Positions 7,422 to 15,597 of a stretch of 32,020 nt of DNA are shown in pieces. This stretch comes from Bacteroidota bacterium. GTDB taxonomy: Bacteria; Bacteroidota; Bacteroidia; Bacteroidales; Dysgonomonadaceae. The notes under the pieces were generated by a model. That model was not told the DNA's origin, did no database searches, and saw only the letters and a program-made list of their open reading frames with translations. The DNA lies in contig JAEZZZ010000034.1 of NCBI GenBank assembly GCA_023418255.1, forward strand, positions 1-32,020, given 5' to 3'. Positions within the stretch are counted from its first letter, which is position 1. Each line of letters begins with the position of its first letter. A program made the translations under genes and the position numbers.

Positions 7422-7652
7422 TCAATCAATCCGCTTGCGATAGACGGTTAAGCATCCATCGGGACACACATATCCACAGTTTGCACATCCGATGCAATCA
7501 TCGGGCGATTTCATATACACATAGTGATATCCACGGTCGTTTACTTCGCGTGGTTGCAGTTCCAATACGCTTGCCGGACATGATACGACACAGAGGTTAC
7601 ATCCTTTACAGCGTTGTGTGTTTACTTCTACGTAGCCTTTAACTTTTGCCAT
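7422..7652 (-). CDS. korD: 2x[4Fe-4S] ferredoxin-type delta subunit of the 2-oxoacid oxidoreductase
   Basis: 76 residues with two perfect cluster motifs: CKGCNLCVVSCP (C15, C18, C21, C25) and CIGCANCGYVCP (C53, C56, C59, C63). This small iron-sulfur subunit carries electrons from the TPP site to the external ferredoxin. It is the first gene of the operon, with a TATTTTTG promoter box 32 bases upstream. The 90-base gap to korA is larger than the other gaps, but no terminator is visible in it. Confidence 0.92.
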   Translation of the reverse strand: MAKVKGYVEVNTQRCKGCNLCVVSCPASVLELQPREVNDRGYHYVYMKSPDDCIGCANCGYVCPDGCLTVYRKRID

Positions 7653-7683
7653 TATTATTGTGGTTTTAAAAAATAGGTTTCCA

Positions 7684-7691
7684 CAAAAATA
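7684..7691 (-). promoter_or_regulatory. -7 box for the kor operon
   Basis: TATTTTTG on the minus strand, 32 bases before the ferredoxin ATG; a CTTG about 20 bases further upstream could be the -33 element. The remaining bases up to 7887 contain nothing else that I can support. Confidence 0.5.
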
Positions 7692-7887
7692 GTTTATGTT
7701 TTATAAATCATCAAGTTTTGAGTGTTAATTTTTCAACATTTACCCTTTCGATTTTCAGCGCGTTAGATACTATTTTGCGTTTATCGGGGCTTTTTCATTA
7801 CAGATTTGGTCAAAATAAAAATATTTTTGTTTCAATAAGGAGCAGAAAAGATGGTTTTCCCGTTAAATTATCACTTTTGTTCTTTTA

Positions 7888-7914
7888 TAAAAAAGCGGAT
7901 AATCGCTCATCCGC
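7888..7914 (-). terminator. intrinsic terminator after kdsC
   Basis: On the minus strand GCGGAT and ATCCGC form a 6-bp stem with an 8-base loop followed by TTTTTT, 12 bases past the kdsC stop. Confidence 0.75.
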
Positions 7915-7925
7915 ACACATAATAA

Positions 7926-8447
7926 TTACCAACCCCACACCTGTTTGTTCATCCAATTGCCTTGTAGTTTCAACACCTGCTCAATCACATCGCGTGCGAC
8001 GCCTTCGCCGCCTTTACGTGAAGAGATGTATCGGCTTATCTTTTTTATCTCGGGGGCGGCATCGGCAGGTGCTACAGGCAGGCCCGCTTTTCGCATCACT
8101 TCATAGTCGGGGATATCGTCTCCTGCATACAACACTTCGTAATGATTGAATCCTGTTTTTTCGATATAGTCCATATAGTCTTTTATTTTGGTGGATGATG
8201 CCATGTAGATATGCTTTACGCCCAGTAGTTCAAAACGCTTTTTTACGCCGGCAGAATTGCCTCCTGTGATGATGGCAACATCGTATCCGGTCTGTATTGC
8301 TTGATGGATGGCATAACCGTCTTGTATATTGACAGAGCGCAAAGGTTCACCATCGGGCGACAGTGTGATGGTTTGTGACGAAAGCACGCCGTCAACATCA
8401 AAAACAAAGGATTTTATTTTGCTTAAATCGTAATTGATTGTGCTCAT
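7926..8447 (-). CDS. kdsC: 3-deoxy-D-manno-octulosonate 8-phosphate phosphatase (HAD family, KdsC)
   Basis: 173 residues, the normal size for this capless HAD phosphatase. Motif I is DVDGVL (nucleophile D17, acid D19), motif II is in ITGG (60-63), motif III K87, and motif IV GDDIPD (109-114). The C-terminal loop RKGGEGVARD (144-153) is diagnostic of KdsC. It removes the phosphate from Kdo-8-P in the cytoplasm, a step to Kdo of lipid A/LPS, fitting a Gram-negative envelope. Its ATG overlaps the TGA of the upstream DUF2520 gene by 4 bases (ATGA), so the two are translationally coupled. A clear terminator follows. Confidence 0.93.
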   Translation of the reverse strand: MSTINYDLSKIKSFVFDVDGVLSSQTITLSPDGEPLRSVNIQDGYAIHQAIQTGYDVAIITGGNSAGVKKRFELLGVKHIYMASSTKIKDYMDYIEKTGFNHYEVLYAGDDIPDYEVMRKAGLPVAPADAAPEIKKISRYISSRKGGEGVARDVIEQVLKLQGNWMNKQVWGW

Positions 8448-9205
8448 ATCGAATGGTTGTGTATGCTTTTGCTTAATTGTAAATAAATCTCTTTTAACTC
8501 GTCATCTCTAATCAGTTGTAGATGTTTACGCATCACATTTTCGTCCATGCGTACTGCGGGACCGGTCTGTGCTTGCTGTGGCGCCATGTCCATTATTTTG
8601 GCGGCTGTTTCTGCAATCAGCGGTTTAAGGGCATCGAAAGAGATGTTTTCTCTCTCCACAATTTCGGATGCCAACGCGTAGAGATGGTTGGTGAAATTGC
8701 ATGCAAAAACAGCCGCCAAATGCAGATATTTTCTTTTGTCGCTTGACAAGATTTGTACTTGCGTAGATATGCTTCGTGCCAATCGCTCAATCCTGTTTTT
8801 TACTTTCGGGTGTGACGCTTCTATGAATATAGGTATTGAGGAAAATGGCACCGGACGTTCTTTACTAAATGTTTGAATGGGATAAAAAACGCCATATTCA
8901 TCATGAAATGGCGAAAAGATATCCATAGGGATGCTGCCTGCCGTATGTAGCCAAACACCTTTTTTATGGGGCATTTGAGAAATTATCTGTTGGAGGACAT
9001 CATCTTTTACGGCAAAAATATAGATATCGGCATCGTCGCGTAATGCTTCCAACTGATGAGTGGCTGTTGCCGCCACGCATCTTGCCAATTTTTGCGCATT
9101 TATTTCGGTATAGCTATATATCTGCAAAATATGGTGTCCCGCGTCGTGTAGGGCTTTGGCTAAGTTTGTCGCCAAATTTCCCGATCCGATAAAAACAATC
9201 TTCAT
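8444..9205 (-). CDS. Rossmann-fold oxidoreductase-like protein with DUF2520 domain
   Basis: 253 residues. The N-terminus MKIVFIGSGNLATNLAKAL has the dinucleotide-binding GxGNxA pattern of the pyrroline-5-carboxylate-reductase-like/Rossmann superfamily; the second half (HLAAVFACNFTNHLYALA) is the helical DUF2520 domain. The enzymatic role of this widespread family is not established to my knowledge; an NAD(P)-dependent reductase role is inferred from fold. I use the ATG at 9205 rather than an earlier one at 9229 because the extra eight residues lie before the first beta strand. It overlaps kdsC by 4 bases, and the ribH gene ends 59 bases upstream, so it is probably in the same leftward transcript. 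Confidence 0.85.
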   Translation of the reverse strand: MKIVFIGSGNLATNLAKALHDAGHHILQIYSYTEINAQKLARCVAATATHQLEALRDDADIYIFAVKDDVLQQIISQMPHKKGVWLHTAGSIPMDIFSPFHDEYGVFYPIQTFSKERPVPFSSIPIFIEASHPKVKNRIERLARSISTQVQILSSDKRKYLHLAAVFACNFTNHLYALASEIVERENISFDALKPLIAETAAKIMDMAPQQAQTGPAVRMDENVMRKHLQLIRDDELKEIYLQLSKSIHNHSI

Positions 9206-9264
9206 AGGATCTATTTTATCATGCATCAATTTAGCTAAATGAGGAATGGATCAATTCAATATTA

Positions 9265-9759
9265 TTATTTTTTATACCGTTCAGAAAGCGCGATCATTTT
9301 CAAGGCCGTAATTGCCGCTTCGTCGCCTTTGTTTCCGTGTCTGCCTCCCGAACGCGCCTTTGCTTGCTCCAATGTATTGGTTGTGAGCAATCCGAAAACG
9401 ACAGGCACAGCATATTGGATATTCAACTGTGTGGTTCCTTCCGTTACGCTGTTGCACACAAAAGTGAAATGCGGAGTTTCGCCCTGAATCACGCATCCAA
9501 GAATGATTACGGCATCAACATCTGCCTTCTCAATCATCACTTTGGCACCGAATGTCAGTTCAAAACTGCCGGGCACGTGCTCCACTAGAATATCTTTTTC
9601 TTCCACACCAAATTTAACGAGCGTTTCATACGCGCCTTGCAACAACTTGGAAGTTACGGCTGTGTTCCAATCCGACACGACAATGGCAATGCGTTTGCCT
9701 TTTCCGTGGGGAATGGCGTGAGAATCGTAAGACGATAAATTTTGATATTGGGTTGCCAT
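9265..9759 (-). CDS. ribH: 6,7-dimethyl-8-ribityllumazine synthase
   Basis: 164 residues with all RibH signatures: the substrate-pocket aromatic in SDWN (29-32), PGSFEL (63-68), GETPHF with the catalytic histidine (H97), and a C-terminal segment containing GLLTTNTLEQA and GGRHGNKG. It condenses 5-amino-6-ribitylamino-uracil with 3,4-dihydroxy-2-butanone 4-phosphate, the penultimate step of riboflavin synthesis, in the cytoplasm. No other rib gene is close. It starts 10 bases after the stop of the TPR membrane protein, so both share the TACTTTTG promoter upstream of that gene. Confidence 0.96.
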   Translation of the reverse strand: MATQYQNLSSYDSHAIPHGKGKRIAIVVSDWNTAVTSKLLQGAYETLVKFGVEEKDILVEHVPGSFELTFGAKVMIEKADVDAVIILGCVIQGETPHFTFVCNSVTEGTTQLNIQYAVPVVFGLLTTNTLEQAKARSGGRHGNKGDEAAITALKMIALSERYKK

Positions 9760-9769
9760 GCCGATATAT

Positions 9770-10474
9770 TTATTGTGCGTATGCTTTTTGTAATTCTGCC
9801 TGTTTTATAAATTTATCGGCCTCTTGCGCCTCAGGCGTATCAATATATTTATCTTTTATTTTGGTGAAAACATCAATGGCTTCATCATATTTTTTGAGGG
9901 TCAAATAGGCCAAACCGGCTTTTTTATAATAAATAGGACTCAGCATTTGATTGTTCGCTTTTTTAGCGGCTTTCAGAAAAAACGAAATGGCATCGTCGGT
10001 TCGATTCATATTCATATAAACATCTCCGATAGCTCCTGTAATAGAAGGTGTTATGAGAAAGTCGCCTCCTTTGAATCGATTGAGATAAGATAATGCTTTT
10101 TCATTTTGCCCCATTCTGCTATAACAGATTCCGGCATAGGCGCAAGCCAAATCAGCGGTTTTCGTTCCTTTGTAATCGTGGATAATGGCTTCAAAACCGA
10201 TGTAGTCGTTGTTATTGCCAAACAGTGCCAACGAATCTTCCCCAAGTTGGAAATATCGTTCTCCTTTGAAGATGGCTGCTTGTGCTTTTTCGTTGCGTGG
10301 CACTTTGTAGAGGTAACGATAGGCAAGATATGCTCCAACAATCAATATTAATGCCAACAGCCCATACAAAATGGGTTTCTGGTTTTTTTCAAGAAATTGT
10401 TCCGATGAACTCAACGCCTCCTCAAATGTTTCGATGCGTTGTTCTGCTTTGCTTTCAGTATGTTTTTTAGACAT
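9770..10474 (-). CDS. membrane-anchored tetratricopeptide-repeat protein
   Basis: 234 residues. A polar N-terminus is followed by one transmembrane helix (about residues 34-53) and then a C-terminal region of TPR-like helix pairs, for example CAYAGICYSRMGQNEKALSY and AGLAYLTLKKYDEAIDVFTK. The topology suggests an inner-membrane protein with the repeats in the periplasm, similar in layout to YfgM. In other bacteria YfgM-type proteins act with the Sec machinery and periplasmic chaperones; this role is an inference here. First gene of the transcript that includes ribH, with a promoter box 43 bases upstream. Confidence 0.8.
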   Translation of the reverse strand: MSKKHTESKAEQRIETFEEALSSSEQFLEKNQKPILYGLLALILIVGAYLAYRYLYKVPRNEKAQAAIFKGERYFQLGEDSLALFGNNNDYIGFEAIIHDYKGTKTADLACAYAGICYSRMGQNEKALSYLNRFKGGDFLITPSITGAIGDVYMNMNRTDDAISFFLKAAKKANNQMLSPIYYKKAGLAYLTLKKYDEAIDVFTKIKDKYIDTPEAQEADKFIKQAELQKAYAQ

Positions 10475-10517
10475 TGCTTGTTTTTATTGAAAATTACGTA
10501 ATTAAATTTTTAAGTTG

Positions 10518-10525
10518 CAAAAGTA
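10518..10525 (-). promoter_or_regulatory. -7 box for the TPR protein-ribH transcript
   Basis: TACTTTTG on the minus strand, 43 bases before the TPR gene ATG at 10474. Confidence 0.5.
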
Positions 10526-10577
10526 ATGGTTTTAACTGATAAAATAAAATAATAATCTGCTATTTTTTCACAATGTA

Positions 10578-10609
10578 TTTGTCTCTGTTTAATCTTTTCG
10601 CTACGTTTG
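10578..10609 (+). promoter_or_regulatory. complete -33/-7 promoter for the DUF4468 gene
   Basis: TTTG at 10578-10581, a 20-base spacer, and TACGTTTG at 10602-10609. This matches both halves of the Bacteroides sigma-ABfr consensus with the usual spacing and is the best promoter in the window. Transcription should begin near 10616. Confidence 0.75.
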
Positions 10610-10625
10610 CAGTCTAATATCATGT

Positions 10626-10640
10626 TGCACATGATGTGCA
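10626..10640. repeat. 15-base palindrome in the DUF4468 leader
   Basis: TGCACAT-G-ATGTGCA, 7-bp arms around one base, lying about 10 bases after the predicted transcription start and 32 bases before the start codon. It is too tight to fold as a hairpin with full arms, so a dimeric regulator site is the more natural reading. No regulator can be named. Confidence 0.45.
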
Positions 10641-10671
10641 GCAGTGTTTTTTTTAATTAAAATAAATGATC

Positions 10672-11247
10672 ATGAAACGAGTTAAAATAGTTATTTTTAT
10701 TATATTGTTAATATCAACAAGCATGCAAGCGCAAAATGTGGGCGAAACGGCCTTTACAACAGTATCGATTGTAAACGGAAAAGTTCTTTTCCAACAACTA
10801 ATTAGCACCGACGAGGGTTTGTCGGAAGAGTCTCAATACGGCATGTTGCAAAATTGGGCAAAAAGGAATTATGCCGGAAATCCTCTTTTGCAAAGTATCC
10901 GCTTTAATCGCGACGAGCATAATGTCAGCATCAGCCTAAAAGAAGAGTTGCCCCTTTCGAAAGAGAGCCAATATGCATCAGAAAAGGTGATGATGAGTTA
11001 TCGCTTCGATGTAAATGTGACCTCCTCGGGTGCGGTGCTCACGGTAAGAGACATTTCGTATCAAAGTGTGAAAGGCGATAAAAGCGCATTCTTATCTTCG
11101 CCAACAGCGGCCGAACAAACCATTACCAACAGCGCTATTAGTGCAGCGGGCGAAAACAAAAATTTGCTTTCACAAATACGCCAGCACTCGTTGGATGCCA
11201 TCAATCAACTGTATGTGCAAGTCTGTCGAGCGTTTGAACTAAAATAA
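10672..11247 (+). CDS. secreted protein with DUF4468 domain
   Basis: 191 residues with a clear Sec signal peptide (MKRVKIVIFIILLISTSMQAQ) cut near residue 20. The mature part has the mixed alpha/beta look of the DUF4468 family: an early strand GKVLFQQLI, the helix EESQYGMLQNWAKRNY, and later strands such as YRFDVNV and AVLTVRDI. DUF4468 (PF14730) proteins are common in Bacteroidales and their function is not known to me; the family is thought to have a TBP-like fold. Likely periplasmic. A second ATG lies 6 bases upstream; I prefer the later one for its typical signal peptide. The gene stands alone, with the best promoter in the window and a palindrome in its leader. Confidence 0.75.
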   Translation: MKRVKIVIFIILLISTSMQAQNVGETAFTTVSIVNGKVLFQQLISTDEGLSEESQYGMLQNWAKRNYAGNPLLQSIRFNRDEHNVSISLKEELPLSKESQYASEKVMMSYRFDVNVTSSGAVLTVRDISYQSVKGDKSAFLSSPTAAEQTITNSAISAAGENKNLLSQIRQHSLDAINQLYVQVCRAFELK

Positions 11248-11343
11248 AATCTTCAAATCCGTTGCTTGCATAACAGCGATTTCGATTGAAACATACGAGA
11301 TAAATTTATTGTTCGAATCCTTGGCCGTTTAAAAATAAATGAT

Positions 11344-11351
11344 TAATTTTG
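11344..11351 (+). promoter_or_regulatory. -7 box for the rpmB-rpmG-DUF4295 operon
   Basis: TAATTTTG with a CTTG about 20 bases upstream (11320-11323), 63 bases before the rpmB ATG. Confidence 0.5.
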
Positions 11352-11414
11352 CCGCCTGATTTGCTTCAGGAATATTGTGAAGCACAGTTTCAAAAACAAC
11401 AAATACGATATATC

Positions 11415-11654
11415 ATGTCTAAAATTTGTCAAATAACAGGAAAAAGAGCAATGGTTGGCAACAATGTTTCGCACTCAAACAGAAAGACAAAACGTAAATT
11501 TAATGTCAACCTGTTCAGAAAAAAATTCTATTGGGTAGAAGAAGATTGCTGGATCAGCCTCAATATTTCGGCTGCCGGACTTCGCACAATCAACAAAATA
11601 GGGTTGGATGCCGCATTGAAAAAAGCGGCTGCCAACGGGTACTTAAACGCTTAA
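11415..11654 (+). CDS. rpmB: 50S ribosomal protein L28
   Basis: 79 residues beginning MSKICQITGKRAMVGNNVSH, the standard bL28 N-terminus, followed by a basic middle (NRKTKRKFNVNL) and the conserved SAAGLRTINKIG segment. Component of the large ribosomal subunit. The start at 11415 is fixed by family similarity; 22 more codons open upstream lie in the leader. First gene of a compact ribosomal operon, 21 bases before rpmG. Confidence 0.97.
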   Translation: MSKICQITGKRAMVGNNVSHSNRKTKRKFNVNLFRKKFYWVEEDCWISLNISAAGLRTINKIGLDAALKKAAANGYLNA

Positions 11655-11675
11655 ATTTGAAGGAGAAAAAGAGAA

Positions 11676-11864
11676 ATGTCTAAAAAAGCAAAAGGAAATC
11701 GCGTGCAAGTGATATTAGAGTGCACCGAACACAAAGAGAGCGGCATGCCGGGTACTTCGAGATATATCACAACGAAAAACAGAAAAAATACAACAGGCAG
11801 ACTCGAATTGAAAAAATACAATCCGATTCTAAAAAAAATGACTGTACATAAAGAAATCAAGTAA
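11676..11864 (+). CDS. rpmG: 50S ribosomal protein L33
   Basis: 62 residues, starting MSKKAKGNRVQVILECTEHK and ending KKYNPILKKMTVHKEIK, as in bL33 of Bacteroidota. It has a single cysteine and lacks the two CxxC pairs, so it is the zinc-free (C-) form, which does not depend on zinc supply. It lies between rpmB and the DUF4295 gene with gaps of 21 and 13 bases. Confidence 0.97.
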   Translation: MSKKAKGNRVQVILECTEHKESGMPGTSRYITTKNRKNTTGRLELKKYNPILKKMTVHKEIK

Positions 11865-11877
11865 AACAAAATAGATT

Positions 11878-12039
11878 ATGGCAAAGAAATCAGTCGCAGG
11901 ATTCCGCGATAAAAATACAACATCGGGACGTAGTCACACCAAAGTGATTAAAATGGTGAAATCACCCAAAACCGGTGCTTATTCATTCAAAGAAGAAATG
12001 ATATTGAACGACCAAATAAACGATTACTTCGCAAAGTAA
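11878..12039 (+). CDS. DUF4295 family protein, ribosome-operon small protein of Bacteroidota
   Basis: 53 residues, starting MAKKSVAGFRDKNTTSGRSH and carrying the hallmark KVIKMVKSPKTGAYSFKEEM. This very small basic protein is found nearly only in Bacteroidota and regularly follows rpmB and rpmG. Its size, charge and operon position make a ribosome-associated role likely; that is inference. It starts 13 bases after rpmG and is followed 24 bases later by a strong terminator. Confidence 0.92.
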   Translation: MAKKSVAGFRDKNTTSGRSHTKVIKMVKSPKTGAYSFKEEMILNDQINDYFAK

Positions 12040-12063
12040 AAATGGTTAAAAATGTGTAAAAAT

Positions 12064-12094
12064 ATCCCTGCATTTAGATGTAGGGATTTTTTTT
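12064..12094 (+). terminator. intrinsic terminator of the rpmB operon
   Basis: ATCCCTGCAT/ATGTAGGGAT, a 10-bp stem with one G-U pair and the four-base loop TTAG, followed by TTTTTTT. It separates the ribosomal operon from ftsY. Confidence 0.93.
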
Positions 12095-12107
12095 ATTAAC
12101 TATTTTG

Positions 12108-12115
12108 TAGTTTTG
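12108..12115 (+). promoter_or_regulatory. -7 box for ftsY
   Basis: TAGTTTTG, 14 bases after the end of the rpmB-operon terminator and 81 bases before the ftsY ATG. It overlaps the TTG at 12113 that opens the longer reading frame, which argues against that TTG being the start. Confidence 0.5.
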
Positions 12116-12196
12116 TATATTTATGTGGAATATAAGAATTTTTACCTCAAGAAAATCAAACCGGATAGAACAATCATTTTAAAATATATACACTGT

Positions 12197-13147
12197 ATGG
12201 CATTATTTAATATCTTCTCCAAAGGGAAAAAAGAGACACTGGACAAAGGGCTGGAAAAAACAAAAGAGAGCATTTTTTCCAAAATAACACGCGCGGTAGC
12301 CGGAAAATCCAAAGTGGACGACGATGTGTTGGACGAATTAGAAGAGGTGCTTGTAACCTCTGATGTGGGTGTGGATACCACGTTAAAAATCATTGAACGC
12401 ATCGAAGAGCGCATTGCAAGAGATAAATATGTAAACACCGATGAACTGACAACCATTCTCCGCGAAGAAATTGCTGCCCTTCTAATGGAAAATAACTCTG
12501 CCGATTTAGAAGAATTCTCCATTCCAAAAGAAAAAAAACCATACGTGATAATGGTGGTTGGCGTAAATGGTGTGGGCAAAACCACCACCATCGGGAAATT
12601 AGCATATCAATTCAAATCAAGAGGATTATCGGTCTATTTGGGTGCTGCCGACACCTTTCGCGCTGCCGCTGTTGAGCAATTACTCATCTGGGGCAAACGC
12701 GTGGGGGTGCCGGTAATAAAACAAAAAATGGGTGCCGATCCGGCATCGGTGGCATTTGACACATTGAGTTCTGCCAAAGCCAACAATGCCGATGTGGTAA
12801 TCATCGATACCGCAGGGCGACTCCACAACAAAATAAACCTAATGAATGAGCTCACCAAAATAAAAAATGTGATGAGCAAAGTAATTCCCGAGACCCCACA
12901 CGAAGTGTTGCTCGTACTCGACGGATCCACCGGACAAAACGCGTTTGAGCAGGCAAAACAATTTACCGCCGCGACGGAAGTAACATCTTTAGCCATTACC
13001 AAACTGGATGGAACGGCAAAAGGTGGCGTGGTTATCGGCATTTCCGATCAGTTTAAAATTCCGGTAAAATATATCGGATTGGGTGAAAAAATGGAAGATC
13101 TGCAAGTTTTCCGCCGCAAAGAGTTTGTAGACTCCCTCTTTGGTTAA
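12197..13147 (+). CDS. ftsY: signal recognition particle receptor FtsY
   Basis: 316 residues of SRP-type GTPase NG domain. The helical N domain (about 20-105) lacks the long acidic A domain of E. coli, as is usual in Bacteroidota. The G domain has G1 GVNGVGKTT (122-130), the insertion-box motif DTFRAAA (152-158), G3 DTAGR (204-208), and the G4 region TKLDGTAKGG. It binds the SRP-ribosome complex and delivers membrane proteins to the Sec translocon at the inner membrane. The start MALFNIFSKGKK gives an amphipathic basic helix for membrane contact; the 28 codons upstream do not belong. Directly followed by rimO after 101 bases, with no terminator visible between them. Confidence 0.97.
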   Translation: MALFNIFSKGKKETLDKGLEKTKESIFSKITRAVAGKSKVDDDVLDELEEVLVTSDVGVDTTLKIIERIEERIARDKYVNTDELTTILREEIAALLMENNSADLEEFSIPKEKKPYVIMVVGVNGVGKTTTIGKLAYQFKSRGLSVYLGAADTFRAAAVEQLLIWGKRVGVPVIKQKMGADPASVAFDTLSSAKANNADVVIIDTAGRLHNKINLMNELTKIKNVMSKVIPETPHEVLLVLDGSTGQNAFEQAKQFTAATEVTSLAITKLDGTAKGGVVIGISDQFKIPVKYIGLGEKMEDLQVFRRKEFVDSLFG

Positions 13148-13248
13148 GAAAAAGAGACCTCCACTCTCCTTTCGGATGACATGCAAACAAAGCAGATTAT
13201 AAAACTCAACTGCATTTATTTCTATTTACAAGCTGAACATTTATTTAC

Positions 13249-14547
13249 ATGATAAAAAATAAGATAGACATCATCACTCTGGGCTGCTCCAAGAATCTGA
13301 TTGATTCTGAGTTACTGATGCGACAGCTTGTTGCCCACGGCTACACCGTAGAGCACGACAGCGAAACGCCGCGAGGTGAAATTGCCATAATCAACACGTG
13401 CGGATTCATTGGCGATGCCAAACAGGAATCCATCGATACCATTTTGTCGTTTGCGGATGCCAAAAGCCACAAGAAACTAAACAAGTTGTTTGTGATGGGG
13501 TGTTTATCTGAGCGCTACCGCGATGAGCTCGTCAAAGAAATTCCGGAAGTGGATCATTTTTATGGTAAATTCGACTGGAAATTGCTGCTCAACGATTTAG
13601 GAAAATCCTACAACCGTTCGTTGGCTATTGAGCGAAATCTGACCACACCGCCACATTATGCCTATCTAAAAATTTCGGAAGGATGCAATCGCACCTGCTC
13701 CTATTGCGCCATTCCTTTAATTACAGGAAAATATCGCTCGCGTCCGATGGAAGAGATTGAGCAAGAAGCGCATCGCTTAATTGACAAAGGCGTGAAAGAA
13801 TTTCAACTCATTGCACAAGACTTAACCTACTACGGTTTAGACAGATACAAAAAAGCGATGCTGCCGCAATTAGTAGAACGCATTGCCGACATCAAAGGTG
13901 TGGAATGGATTCGCCTCCACTATGCCTATCCGGCGCACTTCCCGGTGGATTTGCTTCGAGTGATTCGAGAACGCGAAAATGTGTGCAACTACCTCGACAT
14001 CGCACTCCAACATATCAGCAACAATATGTTGAGAATCATGCGACGAAACATCACCAAAGAGCAAACAATCGACTTGATAACACGCGTTCGTAAAGAGGTT
14101 CCGGGCATCCACCTGCGAACAACCATGATGGTAGGACATCCCGGCGAAACCGATAACGACTTTGAGCAGTTGCTCGAATTTGTACGCAACACACGCTTCG
14201 AGCGTTTGGGCGCATTCCCCTACTCTCACGAAGACGACACCTATTGCGACAAACATTATTCTGACGACATTTCCCCAAACGTCAAGCAAGAACGCATGAA
14301 CAGGTTGATGGATCTGCAAGAAGAGATTGCGTTGGAAACAAATACATCGAAAATCGGGCAACAACTCAAAGTCGTTATTGACAGAGAAGAAGCCGATTTT
14401 TATGTGGGACGAACGGAGTTTGATTCTCCCGAAATTGACGGCGAAGTTCTGATAAATAAGAAAACAAAACTCACTCCGGGCGAATTTTACAATATCACCA
14501 TCACATCGGCGATGCCTTTTGACTTGGAAGGCGAAAAAAGAACGTAA
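13249..14547 (+). CDS. rimO: ribosomal protein S12 methylthiotransferase RimO
   Basis: 432 residues. The N-terminal MTTase domain has the three cluster cysteines C13 (LGCSKN), C51 (NTCGFI) and C85 (MGCLSER); the radical-SAM domain has CNRTCSYC (C146, C150, C153); a C-terminal TRAM domain follows (about 365-432). It inserts a methylthio group on the conserved aspartate of ribosomal protein uS12, using S-adenosylmethionine and two [4Fe-4S] clusters. The GCSKN and length pattern point to RimO rather than MiaB. The ATG at 13249 is the natural start. The double-HU gene begins 13 bases after its stop, so the two form an operon. Confidence 0.96.
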   Translation: MIKNKIDIITLGCSKNLIDSELLMRQLVAHGYTVEHDSETPRGEIAIINTCGFIGDAKQESIDTILSFADAKSHKKLNKLFVMGCLSERYRDELVKEIPEVDHFYGKFDWKLLLNDLGKSYNRSLAIERNLTTPPHYAYLKISEGCNRTCSYCAIPLITGKYRSRPMEEIEQEAHRLIDKGVKEFQLIAQDLTYYGLDRYKKAMLPQLVERIADIKGVEWIRLHYAYPAHFPVDLLRVIRERENVCNYLDIALQHISNNMLRIMRRNITKEQTIDLITRVRKEVPGIHLRTTMMVGHPGETDNDFEQLLEFVRNTRFERLGAFPYSHEDDTYCDKHYSDDISPNVKQERMNRLMDLQEEIALETNTSKIGQQLKVVIDREEADFYVGRTEFDSPEIDGEVLINKKTKLTPGEFYNITITSAMPFDLEGEKRT

Positions 14548-14560
14548 AACATTAGGAAAA

Positions 14561-15529
14561 ATGAAACACAAAGAAATTGTCGCCACATTGGCAAAAAAAC
14601 GAGATTACACATCAGCACAAGCATCCAAAATGCTGGAAACCTTAACATTGCTTATCAACGAAACCCTTGCCAACGGCAAATACGTTTCAATACCAAACAT
14701 TGGTTTATTCCAAACTGAAAAGAGAGACGAATGCATTACGGTTGATGCTAAAACGAATGAGCGCCACTTGATGCCTCCCAAAATTGAAGCAATTTGCATT
14801 CCGGCAGAACCTTTTGTTGGGCAAAACACTGATTCTGATGAACAAAAAGTAATAGAACAGAGCATTTTGAATATAAAAGATTTTGCGAAATTGTTGGCGG
14901 GAAAAGAGAACATTTCACAAGGAGAAGCCGAAATATTCATTGAAATATTTTCCGAAGAAATCCCGACGCTCCTTAATCAAGAGAAAACGCTAACGATAAA
15001 ATCTTTTGGCTCTTTGATGCTTACGGCACAACCGTCAGAGAACAACAACCCGCCAAAACAACGCCTTATTTTTGAACCGGATAGCGCACTAAGCGAATTG
15101 GTAAATAAGCCTTTTTCTCACTTTGAACCGGTATTGTTGAACGAAGGCGTTTCATTTGAACATATGGATGTATACGAACAAACGCAAGAAGATTTATCGA
15201 AAGAGAATGAAGAACTTCCTCACGAAGATTCGGACAAAAAAGATGACATTCCGCTCACCTCTTCCTTACTCTCCGATATTTCGAAACAGGTGAAAGAGAT
15301 TGTTGAACCACAAAATGAGAAACATCAAAAAGTAGACACGCGACTCGAAGAAAAAACGTTACCGCCGGAAAAGACGCCGACACCCTATCCCCGACCAATA
15401 AAAACTCAACATAACAAATCATTTCGCCATAAAAAAATCAATCCGTCGAAAAGGAGAACTGCCATGTGGGTTGCCATTGGAACTGTGGCTGTTGCCATAA
15501 CAACAATATTTTTTTCATCGTCAGATTAA
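14561..15529 (+). CDS. double HU-domain DNA-binding protein with C-terminal transmembrane helix
   Basis: 322 residues. Residues 1-90 are an HU/IHF-like fold (MKHKEIVATLAKKRDYTSAQ, then YVSIPNIGLF in the beta arm). A second HU-like unit spans roughly 100-190 (FAKLLAGKENISQGEAEIF, LTIKSFGSLML). After a long acidic, low-complexity linker comes a basic patch (FRHKKINPSKRRT) and one hydrophobic helix (about 303-319), then only SSSD and the stop. The layout suggests HU domains in the cytoplasm tethered to the inner membrane. Related Bacteroidota proteins often carry a periplasmic domain after the helix; here the coding frame stops almost at once and an IS630 remnant follows, so a C-terminal domain may have been lost. 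Downstream partner of rimO. Confidence 0.8.
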   Translation: MKHKEIVATLAKKRDYTSAQASKMLETLTLLINETLANGKYVSIPNIGLFQTEKRDECITVDAKTNERHLMPPKIEAICIPAEPFVGQNTDSDEQKVIEQSILNIKDFAKLLAGKENISQGEAEIFIEIFSEEIPTLLNQEKTLTIKSFGSLMLTAQPSENNNPPKQRLIFEPDSALSELVNKPFSHFEPVLLNEGVSFEHMDVYEQTQEDLSKENEELPHEDSDKKDDIPLTSSLLSDISKQVKEIVEPQNEKHQKVDTRLEEKTLPPEKTPTPYPRPIKTQHNKSFRHKKINPSKRRTAMWVAIGTVAVAITTIFFSSSD

Positions 15530-15597
15530 AGAGTATTAAGCCACTTTTGGCAAAAGACACAAAGAACAAATCACATTTTTTGAGCCTGACATTACTT

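Noticed and set aside
12113..12196. An upstream TTG start for ftsY
   Set aside because: The TTG lies inside the TAGTTTTG promoter box and the extra 28 residues do not match FtsY; the ATG at 12197 gives the normal N-terminus.
15466..15597. A longer ORF start for the IS630 remnant, overlapping the end of the double-HU gene
   Set aside because: Residues before position 15598 do not resemble the transposase and are a shadow of the HU gene and the junction.
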